Part shown: positions 21,146-29,454 of the stretch, in pieces
Layout: each line of letters starts with the position of its first letter
Position numbering within the stretch: the stretch's first letter is position 1
Source of the DNA: Mycolicibacterium insubricum
Lineage (GTDB): Bacteria; Actinomycetota; Actinomycetes; Mycobacteriales; Mycobacteriaceae
NCBI RefSeq assembly: GCF_010731615.1
Contig: NZ_AP022618.1
Coordinates: 2,604,001-2,668,000 of the forward strand
Length of the DNA: 64,000 bases
Direction of reading: 5' to 3'
Made by a program: the position numbers and the translations under genes
The notes under the pieces: model-generated
What the model was told of the DNA's origin: nothing
The model's database searches: none
The model's input: only the letters and a program-made list of their open reading frames with translations

Positions 21146-23125
21146 GTGACCACGACGTTGTTGGCGGCCTTTCCGAGTCCACCGCGGGGAGTCTGGTACC
21201 TGGGCCCGGTGCCGCTGCGCGCCTACGCGCTTTTCATCATCGCCGGCATCATCGCCGCCCTGGTCATCGGTGATCGACGCTGGGTGGCCCGCGGCGGCGA
21301 GCCCGGCGTCATCTACGACATCGCGCTGTGGGCCGTGCCGTTCGGCCTGATCGGCGGTCGGCTCTACCACGTCATGACCGACTGGCGGCTGTACTTCGGC
21401 GCCAACGGCAAGGGACTGCTCGCCGCACTGCAGATCTGGGAGGGCGGCCTGGGCATCTGGGGTGCGGTCGCACTCGGTGCCGTCGGCGCGTGGATTGCGT
21501 GCCGACGCCGCGGAATCCCGTTGCCCGCCTTCGGGGATGCGATCGCACCCGGAATCATCCTGGCGCAGGCGATCGGCCGGCTCGGCAATTACTTCAACCA
21601 GGAGCTCTACGGGCGGCCGACGGACCTTCCGTGGGGCATGGAGATCTTCGACCGGGGAGCCGGCTGTGGCAATGACCAACCGCTCAACGGGGTTTCGACC
21701 GGTGAGGTATGCAGCGTCGTCCAGCCGACCTTTCTCTACGAACTGCTGTGGAACCTGCTCGTCTTCGTTGCGCTGATCGTCATCGACCGGCGCTACCGGA
21801 TCGGCCACGGCCGGCTGTTTGCGCTGTACGTCGCAGGCTACTGCGTGGGCCGGTTCGGGGTGGAGTTGCTGCGCGCCGACCCGGCGCTCACCCAGTTCGA
21901 CGGCATCCGGATCAACTCGTTCACCTCGACCTTCGTGTTCATCGGGGCGGTGGTGTACTTCATCCTCGCGCCCAAGGGCCGGGAGGATCCGGCGACGCTC
22001 TCCGGCGACGAGCCGGTGGAGTCCCTGGCCGACGAGGTGCGGGACTTCGCCGACGAATTCCGCGACGACGTCGTCGCCGCTGCGGCAGGCACGGGTCTGG
22101 GCGCTGCAGTCCTGGCCGCAGACGATGCCGAGGACGCCGAAGCCGCCGACGAGGCCGAGTCCGCGGAGGATGCCGAGGCTGCCGAAAAGGCGGCGGGCGA
22201 GGGGATTCCCGAGGGTCAGGTGTCGGTCGAGGCGATCGAGGCCGGCGTCGATCCCGCGGCCCAGATGGTCGCCGATATCCCCGAAGGTGAAGCGGCCGCG
22301 GACGAAAGCCTCGACGACGACACCCTGGGAGACGACACCCTGGGCGACGAGGCCGGCGGGGCCGAGACTCTGGTGATCGAAACCGTCGTGACCGAAACGG
22401 TCGTGGTGGAGGCCGTCGTGGTGGACACGACCGGCGATGAGCCGGAGCCCGAGCCCGATACGGTTGCCGCCGACGCCGAGCTCGCCGTCGCCGAGGTTTC
22501 CGCGCCCGATGTCGTGGTGGTCACCGAGGATGAGCTCAGCGGCGCCGACGCCGACGCGGATCTGGAACCCGACGAGGATTCAGGTGAGGACATCGACCCG
22601 CTGGACGAGGCCGAGCGGGAAGACCTGGCCGGTGAGTCCGAGCCGGTCGCGACCGCCGCGTCCTCACAGCAGGCCGAGGACACCGCACGCGAGGGTCCTG
22701 ATTCCGAGGACGCGGACGAGGTCACGGACGAGGTCGACGACGCCGAGATCGACATCGACGTGGCGGCCGTCGCGTCGGAGGAACCCGAGCCGGCCGAGCC
22801 CGAGGAGGGTGAGCCCGAGCAGGACGAGCCGGAGCAGGTCGAGGCCGATCAGGACGAGGTCGACGATGACGTCGATCTGCTGGACGAGGCCGACCGCGAG
22901 GATCTCGACGACGAGGACGAGCTGGCCGCTCTGGCCGAGGCGCCGGAAAAGGCCGCCGAGCCCGAGACCGAGCCTTCTGCTGACGAACCGAAGCGCGCGG
23001 CCGAGGAGCCGGAAACCGTCACCGACGAGCCCGAGCCCGTCGCCGACGAGGCGGCGCCGGCTGACGCCGAGGCCGCCGAACAGCCCGCACGGCGCCGCTG
23101 GTTCCGTCGCGGCCGACGGGACTAA
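21146..23125 (+). CDS. lgt: Prolipoprotein diacylglyceryl transferase with long acidic C-terminal extension
   Basis: 659 residues. The first ~285 are a polytopic Lgt that moves diacylglyceryl from phosphatidylglycerol to the lipobox Cys. Motifs: GGRLYHVMTDW, WEGGLGIWG, GRLGNYFNQELYGRPT (Lgt signature), QPTFLYELLWN and GRFGVELLRAD. Residues ~290-659 are a low-complexity Glu/Asp/Ala/Pro/Val tail (EPEPD, DEAEREDLA, EEPE runs) ending in a basic RRRWFRRGRRD. The M. tuberculosis homologue also has a C-terminal extension, recalled as shorter. The tail is probably cytosolic and disordered. Downstream of trpA at 9 nt. Confidence 0.93.
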   Translation: MTTTLLAAFPSPPRGVWYLGPVPLRAYALFIIAGIIAALVIGDRRWVARGGEPGVIYDIALWAVPFGLIGGRLYHVMTDWRLYFGANGKGLLAALQIWEGGLGIWGAVALGAVGAWIACRRRGIPLPAFGDAIAPGIILAQAIGRLGNYFNQELYGRPTDLPWGMEIFDRGAGCGNDQPLNGVSTGEVCSVVQPTFLYELLWNLLVFVALIVIDRRYRIGHGRLFALYVAGYCVGRFGVELLRADPALTQFDGIRINSFTSTFVFIGAVVYFILAPKGREDPATLSGDEPVESLADEVRDFADEFRDDVVAAAAGTGLGAAVLAADDAEDAEAADEAESAEDAEAAEKAAGEGIPEGQVSVEAIEAGVDPAAQMVADIPEGEAAADESLDDDTLGDDTLGDEAGGAETLVIETVVTETVVVEAVVVDTTGDEPEPEPDTVAADAELAVAEVSAPDVVVVTEDELSGADADADLEPDEDSGEDIDPLDEAEREDLAGESEPVATAASSQQAEDTAREGPDSEDADEVTDEVDDAEIDIDVAAVASEEPEPAEPEEGEPEQDEPEQVEADQDEVDDDVDLLDEADREDLDDEDELAALAEAPEKAAEPETEPSADEPKRAAEEPETVTDEPEPVADEAAPADAEAAEQPARRRWFRRGRRD

Positions 23126-23128
23126 CCT
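23123..23128 (+). promoter_or_regulatory. TAACCT -10 element for the DUF2752 gene
   Basis: TAACCT overlaps the lgt stop codon and ends 6 nt before the ATG at 23135, the spacing of leaderless mycobacterial promoters. Confidence 0.45.
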
Positions 23129-23134
23129 GGTCCG

Positions 23135-23548
23135 ATGACCAGCCCGCGCACCCGTGCCATCCGGGCCCGTGCGTGGACGATCGCCGGAACCGCCGCGGTA
23201 GCCGCCGGAGCGCTGGCCTATACCGGGCTGGTCGATCCGCATCGGACCGGATCGCTGTTTCCGCCGTGCCCGCTGTACACGCTCACGGGCTGGTACTGCC
23301 CGGCCTGTGGTGGATTGCGGATGACCCACGATGTGCTGCACGGCGATTTGGCCGCCGCGGTGACCGACAACGTCGTCGCACTGGTGGGTATCCCGCTGCT
23401 CGCCCTGTGGCTGCTGGTGCGGCGGCGCCGGGGCAAGCCGGTCGTCGACGCGACCGTGATCATCGTCACGTGCGTGGTGTTCATCGGGTGGGGTGTCCTG
23501 CGGAATCTGCCCGGATTTCCGCTGCAGCCGACCCTGCTCGCGCGGTGA
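23135..23548 (+). CDS. DUF2752 membrane protein
   Basis: 137 residues. N-terminal helix (WTIAGTAAVAAGALAYTGLV), a conserved CPACGGLRM motif at about residues 52-60 (the CPxCGxTR signature of DUF2752), and two later helices (VALVGIPLLALWLLV, VIIVTCVVFIGWGVL). Function unknown. Same place as Rv1616 after lgt in M. tuberculosis (recalled). Confidence 0.85.
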   Translation: MTSPRTRAIRARAWTIAGTAAVAAGALAYTGLVDPHRTGSLFPPCPLYTLTGWYCPACGGLRMTHDVLHGDLAAAVTDNVVALVGIPLLALWLLVRRRRGKPVVDATVIIVTCVVFIGWGVLRNLPGFPLQPTLLAR

Positions 23549-23594
23549 TGAGCGCCGCCTTTCTTGATCGGTCGAGAAGGTCGCCGTACGCGAC

Positions 23595-23600
23595 TATGCT
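23595..23600 (+). promoter_or_regulatory. pykA -10 element (leaderless)
   Basis: TATGCT ends 6 nt before the GTG start of pykA; the predicted transcription start coincides with the start codon. Confidence 0.55.
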
Positions 23601-23606
23601 CGCCTC

Positions 23607-25025
23607 GTGACCAGACGCGCCAAGATCGTTTGTACGCTCGGCCCCGCCGTCGGCTCCGCGGAGAAAGTCCGGGCACTGGTCGATGCCGGGATGGATGTCG
23701 CCCGGCTGAACTTCAGTCACGGCGACTATGACGACCACCGGTCCTACTACGATTGGGTGCGGTCGGCCTCGGACGCCAGCGGCCACGCCGTCGGGTTACT
23801 CGCCGACCTGCAGGGGCCCAAGATCCGCCTCGGCCGCTTCGCCGACGGGCCCACCGTCTGGGCCACCGGCGAGACCGTCCGGATCACCGTCGAGGACTGC
23901 CCCGGCAACCACGACCGGGTTTCCACCACCTACAAGCACCTGGCGGCCGACGTCGAAGCCGGCGACCGCCTGCTCGTCGACGACGGCAAGGTGGCCCTGG
24001 TCGTCGAGCACGTGGACGGCAACGACGTGGTCTGCGAGGTCACCGAGGGCGGGCCGGTCAGCAACAACAAGGGACTGTCCCTGCCCGGGGTGAACGTATC
24101 CGCTCCGGCGTTGTCCGAGAAGGACATCGAGGATCTGGAGTTCGCCCTGCGCCTCGGCGTGGACATGGTGGCGCTGTCGTTCGTGCGGTCCCCGGCCGAT
24201 GTCGAGTTGGTCCACGAGGTGATGGACCGGGTGGGCCGCCGGGTTCCGGTGATCGCCAAGCTGGAGAAGCCCGAGGCGGTCGACAACCTGGAGGCGATCG
24301 TGTTGGCGTTCGACGCCATCATGGTCGCCCGCGGCGATCTCGGTGTCGAGCTGCCCCTGGAGGAGGTGCCGCTGGTGCAGAAGCGGGCCATTCAGATGGC
24401 CCGGGAGAACGCCAAGCCCGTCATCGTCGCCACCCAGATGCTGGAATCGATGATCGAGAACTCCCGCCCGACTCGCGCCGAGGCATCCGACGTCGCCAAC
24501 GCCGTCCTCGACGGCGCCGATGCGGTGATGCTGTCGGGCGAGACCTCGGTGGGCATCCACCCGTTCGAGGCCGTGCGCACCATGGCGCGCATCATCGGCG
24601 CCATCGGCGACGACGGGTGCTGCGCGCCGCCGCTGACGCACATGCCGCGCACCAAACGCGGTGTCATCTCCTATGCCGCCCGCGAAATCGGCGAACGCCT
24701 GGAGGCCAAGGCGCTGGTTGCGTTCACCGAGTCCGGCGACACGGTCAAGCGGCTGGCCCGATTGCACAGTCCGCTGCCGCTGCTTGCCTTTACCGCCATC
24801 CCCGCGGTCCGCTCGCAACTGGCGCTGACCTGGGGTACCGAGACGTTCATCGTCGGCAGGATGGAGAGCACCGACGAGATGATCTGCGAGGTCGACAAGG
24901 CGCTGCTCGGCCTGGCCCGTTACCGTCGCGGTGATCTGGTGGTTATTGTCGCTGGGACACCCCCGGGCACCACCGGGTCCACCAACATGATCCACGTGCA
25001 CCGGATCGGCGAAGACGACCACTGA
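23607..25025 (+). CDS. pykA: Pyruvate kinase
   Basis: 472 residues. Transfers phosphate from PEP to ADP. TKIVCT-like N-terminus (RAKIVCTLGPAVGS), ARLNFSHGDY, LADLQGPKIRLG, catalytic IAKLEKPEAVDN and Mg-binding IMVARGDLGVELPLEEVP, then VATQMLESMI and AVMLSGETSVG. C-terminal regulatory domain present. GTG 23607 lies 6 nt after TATGCT (leaderless). Single gene; tesB follows at 17 nt and may be co-transcribed. Confidence 0.95.
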   Translation: MTRRAKIVCTLGPAVGSAEKVRALVDAGMDVARLNFSHGDYDDHRSYYDWVRSASDASGHAVGLLADLQGPKIRLGRFADGPTVWATGETVRITVEDCPGNHDRVSTTYKHLAADVEAGDRLLVDDGKVALVVEHVDGNDVVCEVTEGGPVSNNKGLSLPGVNVSAPALSEKDIEDLEFALRLGVDMVALSFVRSPADVELVHEVMDRVGRRVPVIAKLEKPEAVDNLEAIVLAFDAIMVARGDLGVELPLEEVPLVQKRAIQMARENAKPVIVATQMLESMIENSRPTRAEASDVANAVLDGADAVMLSGETSVGIHPFEAVRTMARIIGAIGDDGCCAPPLTHMPRTKRGVISYAAREIGERLEAKALVAFTESGDTVKRLARLHSPLPLLAFTAIPAVRSQLALTWGTETFIVGRMESTDEMICEVDKALLGLARYRRGDLVVIVAGTPPGTTGSTNMIHVHRIGEDDH

Positions 25026-25042
25026 AGAAACGGGGACGGGCT

Positions 25043-25906
25043 GTGCCGCAGCGCGATTTCGACGAGCTGTTGGCGGTACTCGACCTCCGCGACGGCGGTA
25101 ATGACGTCTACTTCGGAACGCATCCGAGCAAGAACCCGATCCGCACCTTCGGCGGACAGATGATGGCCCAGGCGTTTGTCGCGGCTTCGCGATCGCTGCC
25201 TCGGTATCTGCCGCCCAGCGCCCTGACCATGCATTTCATCGCCGGCGGCGACCCCACCCAGGATCTGGAACTGCGGGTGGTCAGGCTGCGCGACGAGCGG
25301 CGGTTCGCCAACCGCCGCGTCGACGTCGTGCAGAACGATCAGCTGCTGGCGACCGGCCTGGTCGCCTACCTGGCCGGCGGGGCGGGCCTGGAGCACGGCG
25401 TGGACGCTCCCGACGTGGAACCCCCGCACGACCTGCCGACCATCGACGAACTTCTGATCGGCTACGAGACGACGGTTCCGTTGTTCGTCGAGGCGCTCAA
25501 GCCGATCGAGTGGCGCTACACCAACGACCCGGCCTGGGTGATGCGGGCCAAGGGGGAACAGCTGCCGCACAACCGGGTCTGGATGAAGACCATGGGCGTG
25601 ATGCCCGACGATCCGGTGCTGCACAACGCCGCCCTGGTCTATTCCTCGGACACCACGGTGCTGGACTCGATCATCACCACCCACGGTCTGTCCTGGGGCC
25701 ACGACCGGATCTTCGCCGCGACGATCAACCACTCGGTGTGGTTCCACCGGCCGGTCCGGTTCGACGAGTGGGTCCTCTACTCCACCTCTTCGCCGGTGGC
25801 CGCCGAGTCCCGGGGCATGGGCACCGGGCACTTCTTCGACCTGGCGGGCCGGGCCCTGGCCACCGTCGTCCAGGAGGGCCTGGTCAAGTACTTCCCGGTC
25901 AAGTAG
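25043..25906 (+). CDS. tesB: Acyl-CoA thioesterase II
   Basis: 287 residues, the double-hotdog TesB architecture. Visible: TFGGQMMAQAFVAA in the first hotdog, HSLHAYF-equivalent LTMHFIAGGDPTQDLE, and in the second LDSIITTHGLSWGHDRIFAATINHSVWFHRP with the conserved W-x-x-H-x-x-Y-x-x-S-like pattern, then ESRGMGTGHFFD. Hydrolyses medium/long acyl-CoA. Corresponds to tesB1 (Rv1618) beside pykA. GTG start, preceded by ACGGGGACGGG. Confidence 0.9.
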   Translation: MPQRDFDELLAVLDLRDGGNDVYFGTHPSKNPIRTFGGQMMAQAFVAASRSLPRYLPPSALTMHFIAGGDPTQDLELRVVRLRDERRFANRRVDVVQNDQLLATGLVAYLAGGAGLEHGVDAPDVEPPHDLPTIDELLIGYETTVPLFVEALKPIEWRYTNDPAWVMRAKGEQLPHNRVWMKTMGVMPDDPVLHNAALVYSSDTTVLDSIITTHGLSWGHDRIFAATINHSVWFHRPVRFDEWVLYSTSSPVAAESRGMGTGHFFDLAGRALATVVQEGLVKYFPVK

Positions 25907-25938
25907 CGGTTGGGTTTTCAGTAAGCCGGCCGCGCTGA

Positions 25939-25959
25939 TGCATCCCAAATCGGGATGCA
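25939..25959. promoter_or_regulatory. Perfect inverted repeat between tesB and cydC
   Basis: TGCATCCC-AAATC-GGGATGCA, an 8-bp stem with a 5-nt loop, in the gap between the convergent tesB and cydC genes. No T-run follows, so it is either a weak bidirectional terminator or a protein-binding site. Apart from this and an uncertain 50-codon frame, the gap (25907-26056) shows nothing. Confidence 0.5.
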
Positions 25960-26056
25960 CAATGGCAGGCTGGTTCCCGACCCGGCTGCTCGGCAGGACC
26001 ATCGGTGTTCTGTCCGCTGAACAGGAGCGGCAGTTGGCCGTCTCCGTCGCTCTGGC

Positions 26057-27811
26057 CTACGACCTGGATGTCCGGCTGTTCTCGGAGTAGTCCGGGGCGG
26101 CCTGGGGCGCCGCCGTGATCACCAGCCGCGTGCATTCGAGAGCCCGGTCGTCATCGAGGTGGTGGGTGGCCACGACGACGGTGCGGTCGGCGCCGAACAA
26201 CCCGTCCGGGGTCAGCAGACCCCGCAGCAGGGGTGCGGCGGCGTCGCGGTCGAGATGCTCGGTCGGCTCGTCGAGCAGCAGCACCGGGGCCGTCGAACAC
26301 AGCGCGCGGGCCAGCAGTAGCCGCCGCCGTTGACCCGCCGACACCGACGCCGCGCCGCCCTCCAGGACCGTGTCCAGCCCATCGGGCAGACCGGCCAACC
26401 AGTCGGCCAACCCCACCCGGTCCAGCGCGCCGCACAGTTCGTCGTCGCCCGCATCGCCGCGAACCACCAGCAGATTGTCTCGCACCGTCGTCGCGAACAG
26501 ATGCGCGTCCTCAGCGAAATAGCCGATACGGCAACGTAATTGCTCATCCGAGAGCCCGTGCAACGGCACTCCGCCGAGGCGCACGGTGCCGCCCAGCGGC
26601 GGGATCAACCCGGCCAGGGTCAGCAGCAGTGCGGTCTTGCCGGCACCGCTGGGCCCGGTGATGGCCAGCCGGTCCCCGGCCTCGATCCGCAACGAGCCGG
26701 CGAACCCGGGGGGGGTGAATCCCGCTGGGCGCCCGGCGCCGGGCCTCGTGCTCGCGGAACTACACCGCTCGCCGAACCCGGCGCAGAGATCTTCGGCCGC
26801 CAGCGCCGTCCCGACGGGGTCGGGTCCCAGGCCGAGTGCGGGAGCATCGAGGATGTGCGGATCTCCGGTGAGTTCCAGCAGCCGTCGCGCGGCGATACCG
26901 GCGCGGGTCAGCGACGTCGCCGCATCCGGCAGGGCCGCCGTCGCCTCGAACGACGACAGCGGCAACAGCATCAGGACCGCCAGCATCGGGGCGGAGGTCT
27001 GGTCGGCCAGCCCGATGCCGATGACCGCCGCAGCCAGCACCGCCGCACCCACCGCCAGCGTCTCGACAGCCGACGCGGCCGCCGCCGGGCGAGCCGTCGC
27101 ATCGAGTGCGGCGCCCCAGCGCCGCTGCCTCTCGCGAGCGTCGTCGATCAACGCCGGCAGCCGCCGGGCGACCCGTAACTCCGGACCGTGCGCCAGGGCC
27201 AGCATGGCGGCGACATCACGCTCGGCATGCTCGGCGCGGGCCAGTTCCTCGGCCCCGGCCGCCGCCCGGGCCGACAGCCACGGCGCCACCACCCCGGCGA
27301 CCAGCAGGCAAAGCGCCAGCACCCCGGCAGCCGCCGGCGAGATCACCGCGATCACCCCAACCGCGGCGACCGAGAGCACCGCGGCAACGGCGATCGGCAG
27401 CACCGCCCGCACCAGCACATCGGCGAGTTCGTCGACGTCGCTGCCGACCCGGCCGGCCAGCTCGCCGCCGGGAATCGCGACCGCCACCGGCTCGGTGCCG
27501 CGGGCCAGCAGCCGATAGGTCTGCACCCGGGCGGTACCGGCGGCGTGCAACGCCTCGTCGTGGCTGACCAGGCGCTCGCAGTAGTGCAGTACTCCTCGGG
27601 AGATCCCGAATGCTCGCACTGCCACGACCGCGACCGACAGATCCAGCACCGGCGGCATCTGAGCGGCCCGGGTGATAAGCCAGGCCGCCGTCGCCGCCAG
27701 CGCCAGGGCGCTGCCCAGCGACGCGGCCCCCAGCGCGGTGGCGGCCAGCAGCCGCGGCAATCGCGGGCGCAGCAGCGCCATCGCCCGCCACAACGGATCA
27801 GACCCGGACAT
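26057..27811 (-). CDS. cydC: CydC: ABC transporter subunit for cytochrome bd assembly
   Basis: 584 residues: six-helix membrane domain followed by an ATPase domain. Walker A GPSGAGKTALLL, signature SVSAGQRRRLLLARAL, Walker B VLLLDEPTEHLD, switch THHLDD. With CydD it exports glutathione/cysteine-type thiols (E. coli knowledge) and is needed for cytochrome bd. Just before the ATPase core, the stretch ERCSSASTRPGAGRPAGFTPP looks like a short insertion. Start at ATG 27811, with a GTG immediately upstream at 27814; overlaps cydD by 14 bp. Last gene of cydABDC. Confidence 0.9.
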   Translation of the reverse strand: MSGSDPLWRAMALLRPRLPRLLAATALGAASLGSALALAATAAWLITRAAQMPPVLDLSVAVVAVRAFGISRGVLHYCERLVSHDEALHAAGTARVQTYRLLARGTEPVAVAIPGGELAGRVGSDVDELADVLVRAVLPIAVAAVLSVAAVGVIAVISPAAAGVLALCLLVAGVVAPWLSARAAAGAEELARAEHAERDVAAMLALAHGPELRVARRLPALIDDARERQRRWGAALDATARPAAAASAVETLAVGAAVLAAAVIGIGLADQTSAPMLAVLMLLPLSSFEATAALPDAATSLTRAGIAARRLLELTGDPHILDAPALGLGPDPVGTALAAEDLCAGFGERCSSASTRPGAGRPAGFTPPGFAGSLRIEAGDRLAITGPSGAGKTALLLTLAGLIPPLGGTVRLGGVPLHGLSDEQLRCRIGYFAEDAHLFATTVRDNLLVVRGDAGDDELCGALDRVGLADWLAGLPDGLDTVLEGGAASVSAGQRRRLLLARALCSTAPVLLLDEPTEHLDRDAAAPLLRGLLTPDGLFGADRTVVVATHHLDDDRALECTRLVITAAPQAAPDYSENSRTSRS

Positions 27812-29450
27812 CACTGCTCACCTCGATGACGTGGTCGGCGCGCTCCAGAATGCGGCGATGATGGCCGACGATCACCACGGTCGCACCCGCGCGGGCCCGA
27901 GCCACCAGCGCGTCGAGTACCCGATCGGCGGTATCGGGATCCAGGTGCGCGGTGGGCTCGTCGAGCAGCAGCAGCGGAACGGGCGCGCCGAGGGTGCGGG
28001 CCAGGCCCAGACGCTGCCGCTGGCCCAGCGACAGCCCCACCCCGTCGCGGCCCAGCACGGTAGCCGCACCCTCGGGCAACTCGGCGAGAACCGAATCGAA
28101 ACCGGCTGCCGCGCAGGCGGAATCAACATCCTCAAGGGGACCGAACAGGTTCAGGTTCTCCAGGACCGTACCCGGGATCAGCACCGGGCGCTGCGGCAGC
28201 CAGGACAGTTGGGCCCACCACTGCGACAGGTCCAGTTCGGTGATCTGCACTCCGGAGACCCGCACCGAGCCGGCATCCGGTGCGGTCAGACCGGCGAGCA
28301 CCGTCAGTGCCGTGGATTTCCCCGCGCCGTTGGGACCGGTCAGCACGGTGACCGCACCCGGCGCGATGTCCCCGGACAGATTCGCCGGCGCGAACCCGTC
28401 GCGACCGGCGACGCAGAGTGCCGCCAGCTCGATCGTCGCCCCGGACGCCGACACTCGGGCGCCCCCCGGCGGCGTGGCCGCGGGGCCGGCGGCGAGCAGG
28501 GCGAAGGCCGCGTCGGCCGCGGTCTTGCCGTCCTGGGCGGCGTGGAACTGGACGCCGACCCGGCGTAACGGCCAGAACACGTCCGGGGCCAGCAGCAGCA
28601 CGGTCAGCCCGGCCGTCAGCCCCATCTCGCCGTACACCAGCCGCATGCCGACGCTCACGGCCACCACGGCCACCCCCAGGGTGGCAACCAGCTCGAGCAC
28701 CAGGGTGGACAGGAACGCGATGCGCAGCGTGGCCAGGGCCGAACGGCGGTGTACCGCACCGAGTTCGGCGATACGCCGTTCGGGTCCGGAGGCCCTCCCG
28801 AGAGCACGCAGTGTAGGGATCCCGGCGATGAGATCCAGCATCCGGGCCCGCAGCGTCGTCATCGCCGCCAGTGCGGCAGCCGAGCGGTCCCGGGTGGCCA
28901 GCCCGATCAGCACCATGAACACCGGGATCAGCCACAACATGGCCGCCACGATCAGCGCCGCGGTGCTGTCGAACACGAACATCACCGCCAGTGCGGCCGG
29001 GGTCAGGATTGCCGCCTGCACCAGCGACGGCAGGTAGTTGGTGAAGTACGGCCGCAGCCCGTCGAGCCCGTCGAGAAGCACGGTCGCGGCACTGTCGCGT
29101 ACCGCGCCCAGTCGCCGGGGGTCGCGGGCGGTCACCGATTGCAGGACGCGAGTGGACAATTCGCCGATGGCGGCGGTGGCGCCGCGCTGGGACAGCCGGG
29201 CCTGCGCCCATTGCGCAACGCCTCGTAGCACCCAGACGCCGGCCAGGCCGGCCAGCGCGGGCGCCCAGTGCGCCACTGTGCGCGAGGCCGGATCGGTGAT
29301 CACCCCGGCGACGATCGCCGCCGTCAGCACCGAGGCGGCCAGCGTCGCGACGCTGACGGTCACCCCGGCGACGGCGTCGGCGACCAGGAACCGGCGGACC
29401 GCGGCGGAGACCCGCCACAGTCTGGGGTCGACGGGACCGCGACCGCTCAG
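27798..29450 (-). CDS. cydD: CydD: ABC transporter subunit for cytochrome bd assembly, non-canonical start
   Basis: Membrane domain plus ATPase domain: Walker A GPNGAGKSTALTV, signature LSLGQRQRLGLARTL, Walker B LLLLDEPTAHLD, switch GHHRR. Between the cydB stop and GTG 29363 the frame encodes VDPRLWRVSAAVRRFLVADAV, which matches the usual CydD N-terminus (DPRLLR...). No ATG, GTG or TTG precedes it in frame; the only plausible initiator is CTG 29450, 8 nt after a GAGG. I give 550 residues from that CTG. If translation starts at GTG 29363, the protein has 521 residues and loses that helix. Heterodimer partner of CydC. Confidence 0.85.
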   Translation of the reverse strand: MSGRGPVDPRLWRVSAAVRRFLVADAVAGVTVSVATLAASVLTAAIVAGVITDPASRTVAHWAPALAGLAGVWVLRGVAQWAQARLSQRGATAAIGELSTRVLQSVTARDPRRLGAVRDSAATVLLDGLDGLRPYFTNYLPSLVQAAILTPAALAVMFVFDSTAALIVAAMLWLIPVFMVLIGLATRDRSAAALAAMTTLRARMLDLIAGIPTLRALGRASGPERRIAELGAVHRRSALATLRIAFLSTLVLELVATLGVAVVAVSVGMRLVYGEMGLTAGLTVLLLAPDVFWPLRRVGVQFHAAQDGKTAADAAFALLAAGPAATPPGGARVSASGATIELAALCVAGRDGFAPANLSGDIAPGAVTVLTGPNGAGKSTALTVLAGLTAPDAGSVRVSGVQITELDLSQWWAQLSWLPQRPVLIPGTVLENLNLFGPLEDVDSACAAAGFDSVLAELPEGAATVLGRDGVGLSLGQRQRLGLARTLGAPVPLLLLDEPTAHLDPDTADRVLDALVARARAGATVVIVGHHRRILERADHVIEVSSDVRV

Positions 29451-29454
29451 CGCG

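Noticed and set aside
21709..22376. Long Arg-rich frames on both strands within lgt
   Set aside because: Shadows of the Lgt acidic tail, whose repetitive GC-rich codons keep alternative frames open.
25938..26090. 50-codon plus-strand frame (MHPKSGCTMAGWF...) between tesB and cydC
   Set aside because: Overlaps the cydC 3' end, has no Shine-Dalgarno, and its ATG lies in the inverted-repeat stem. No family recognised.
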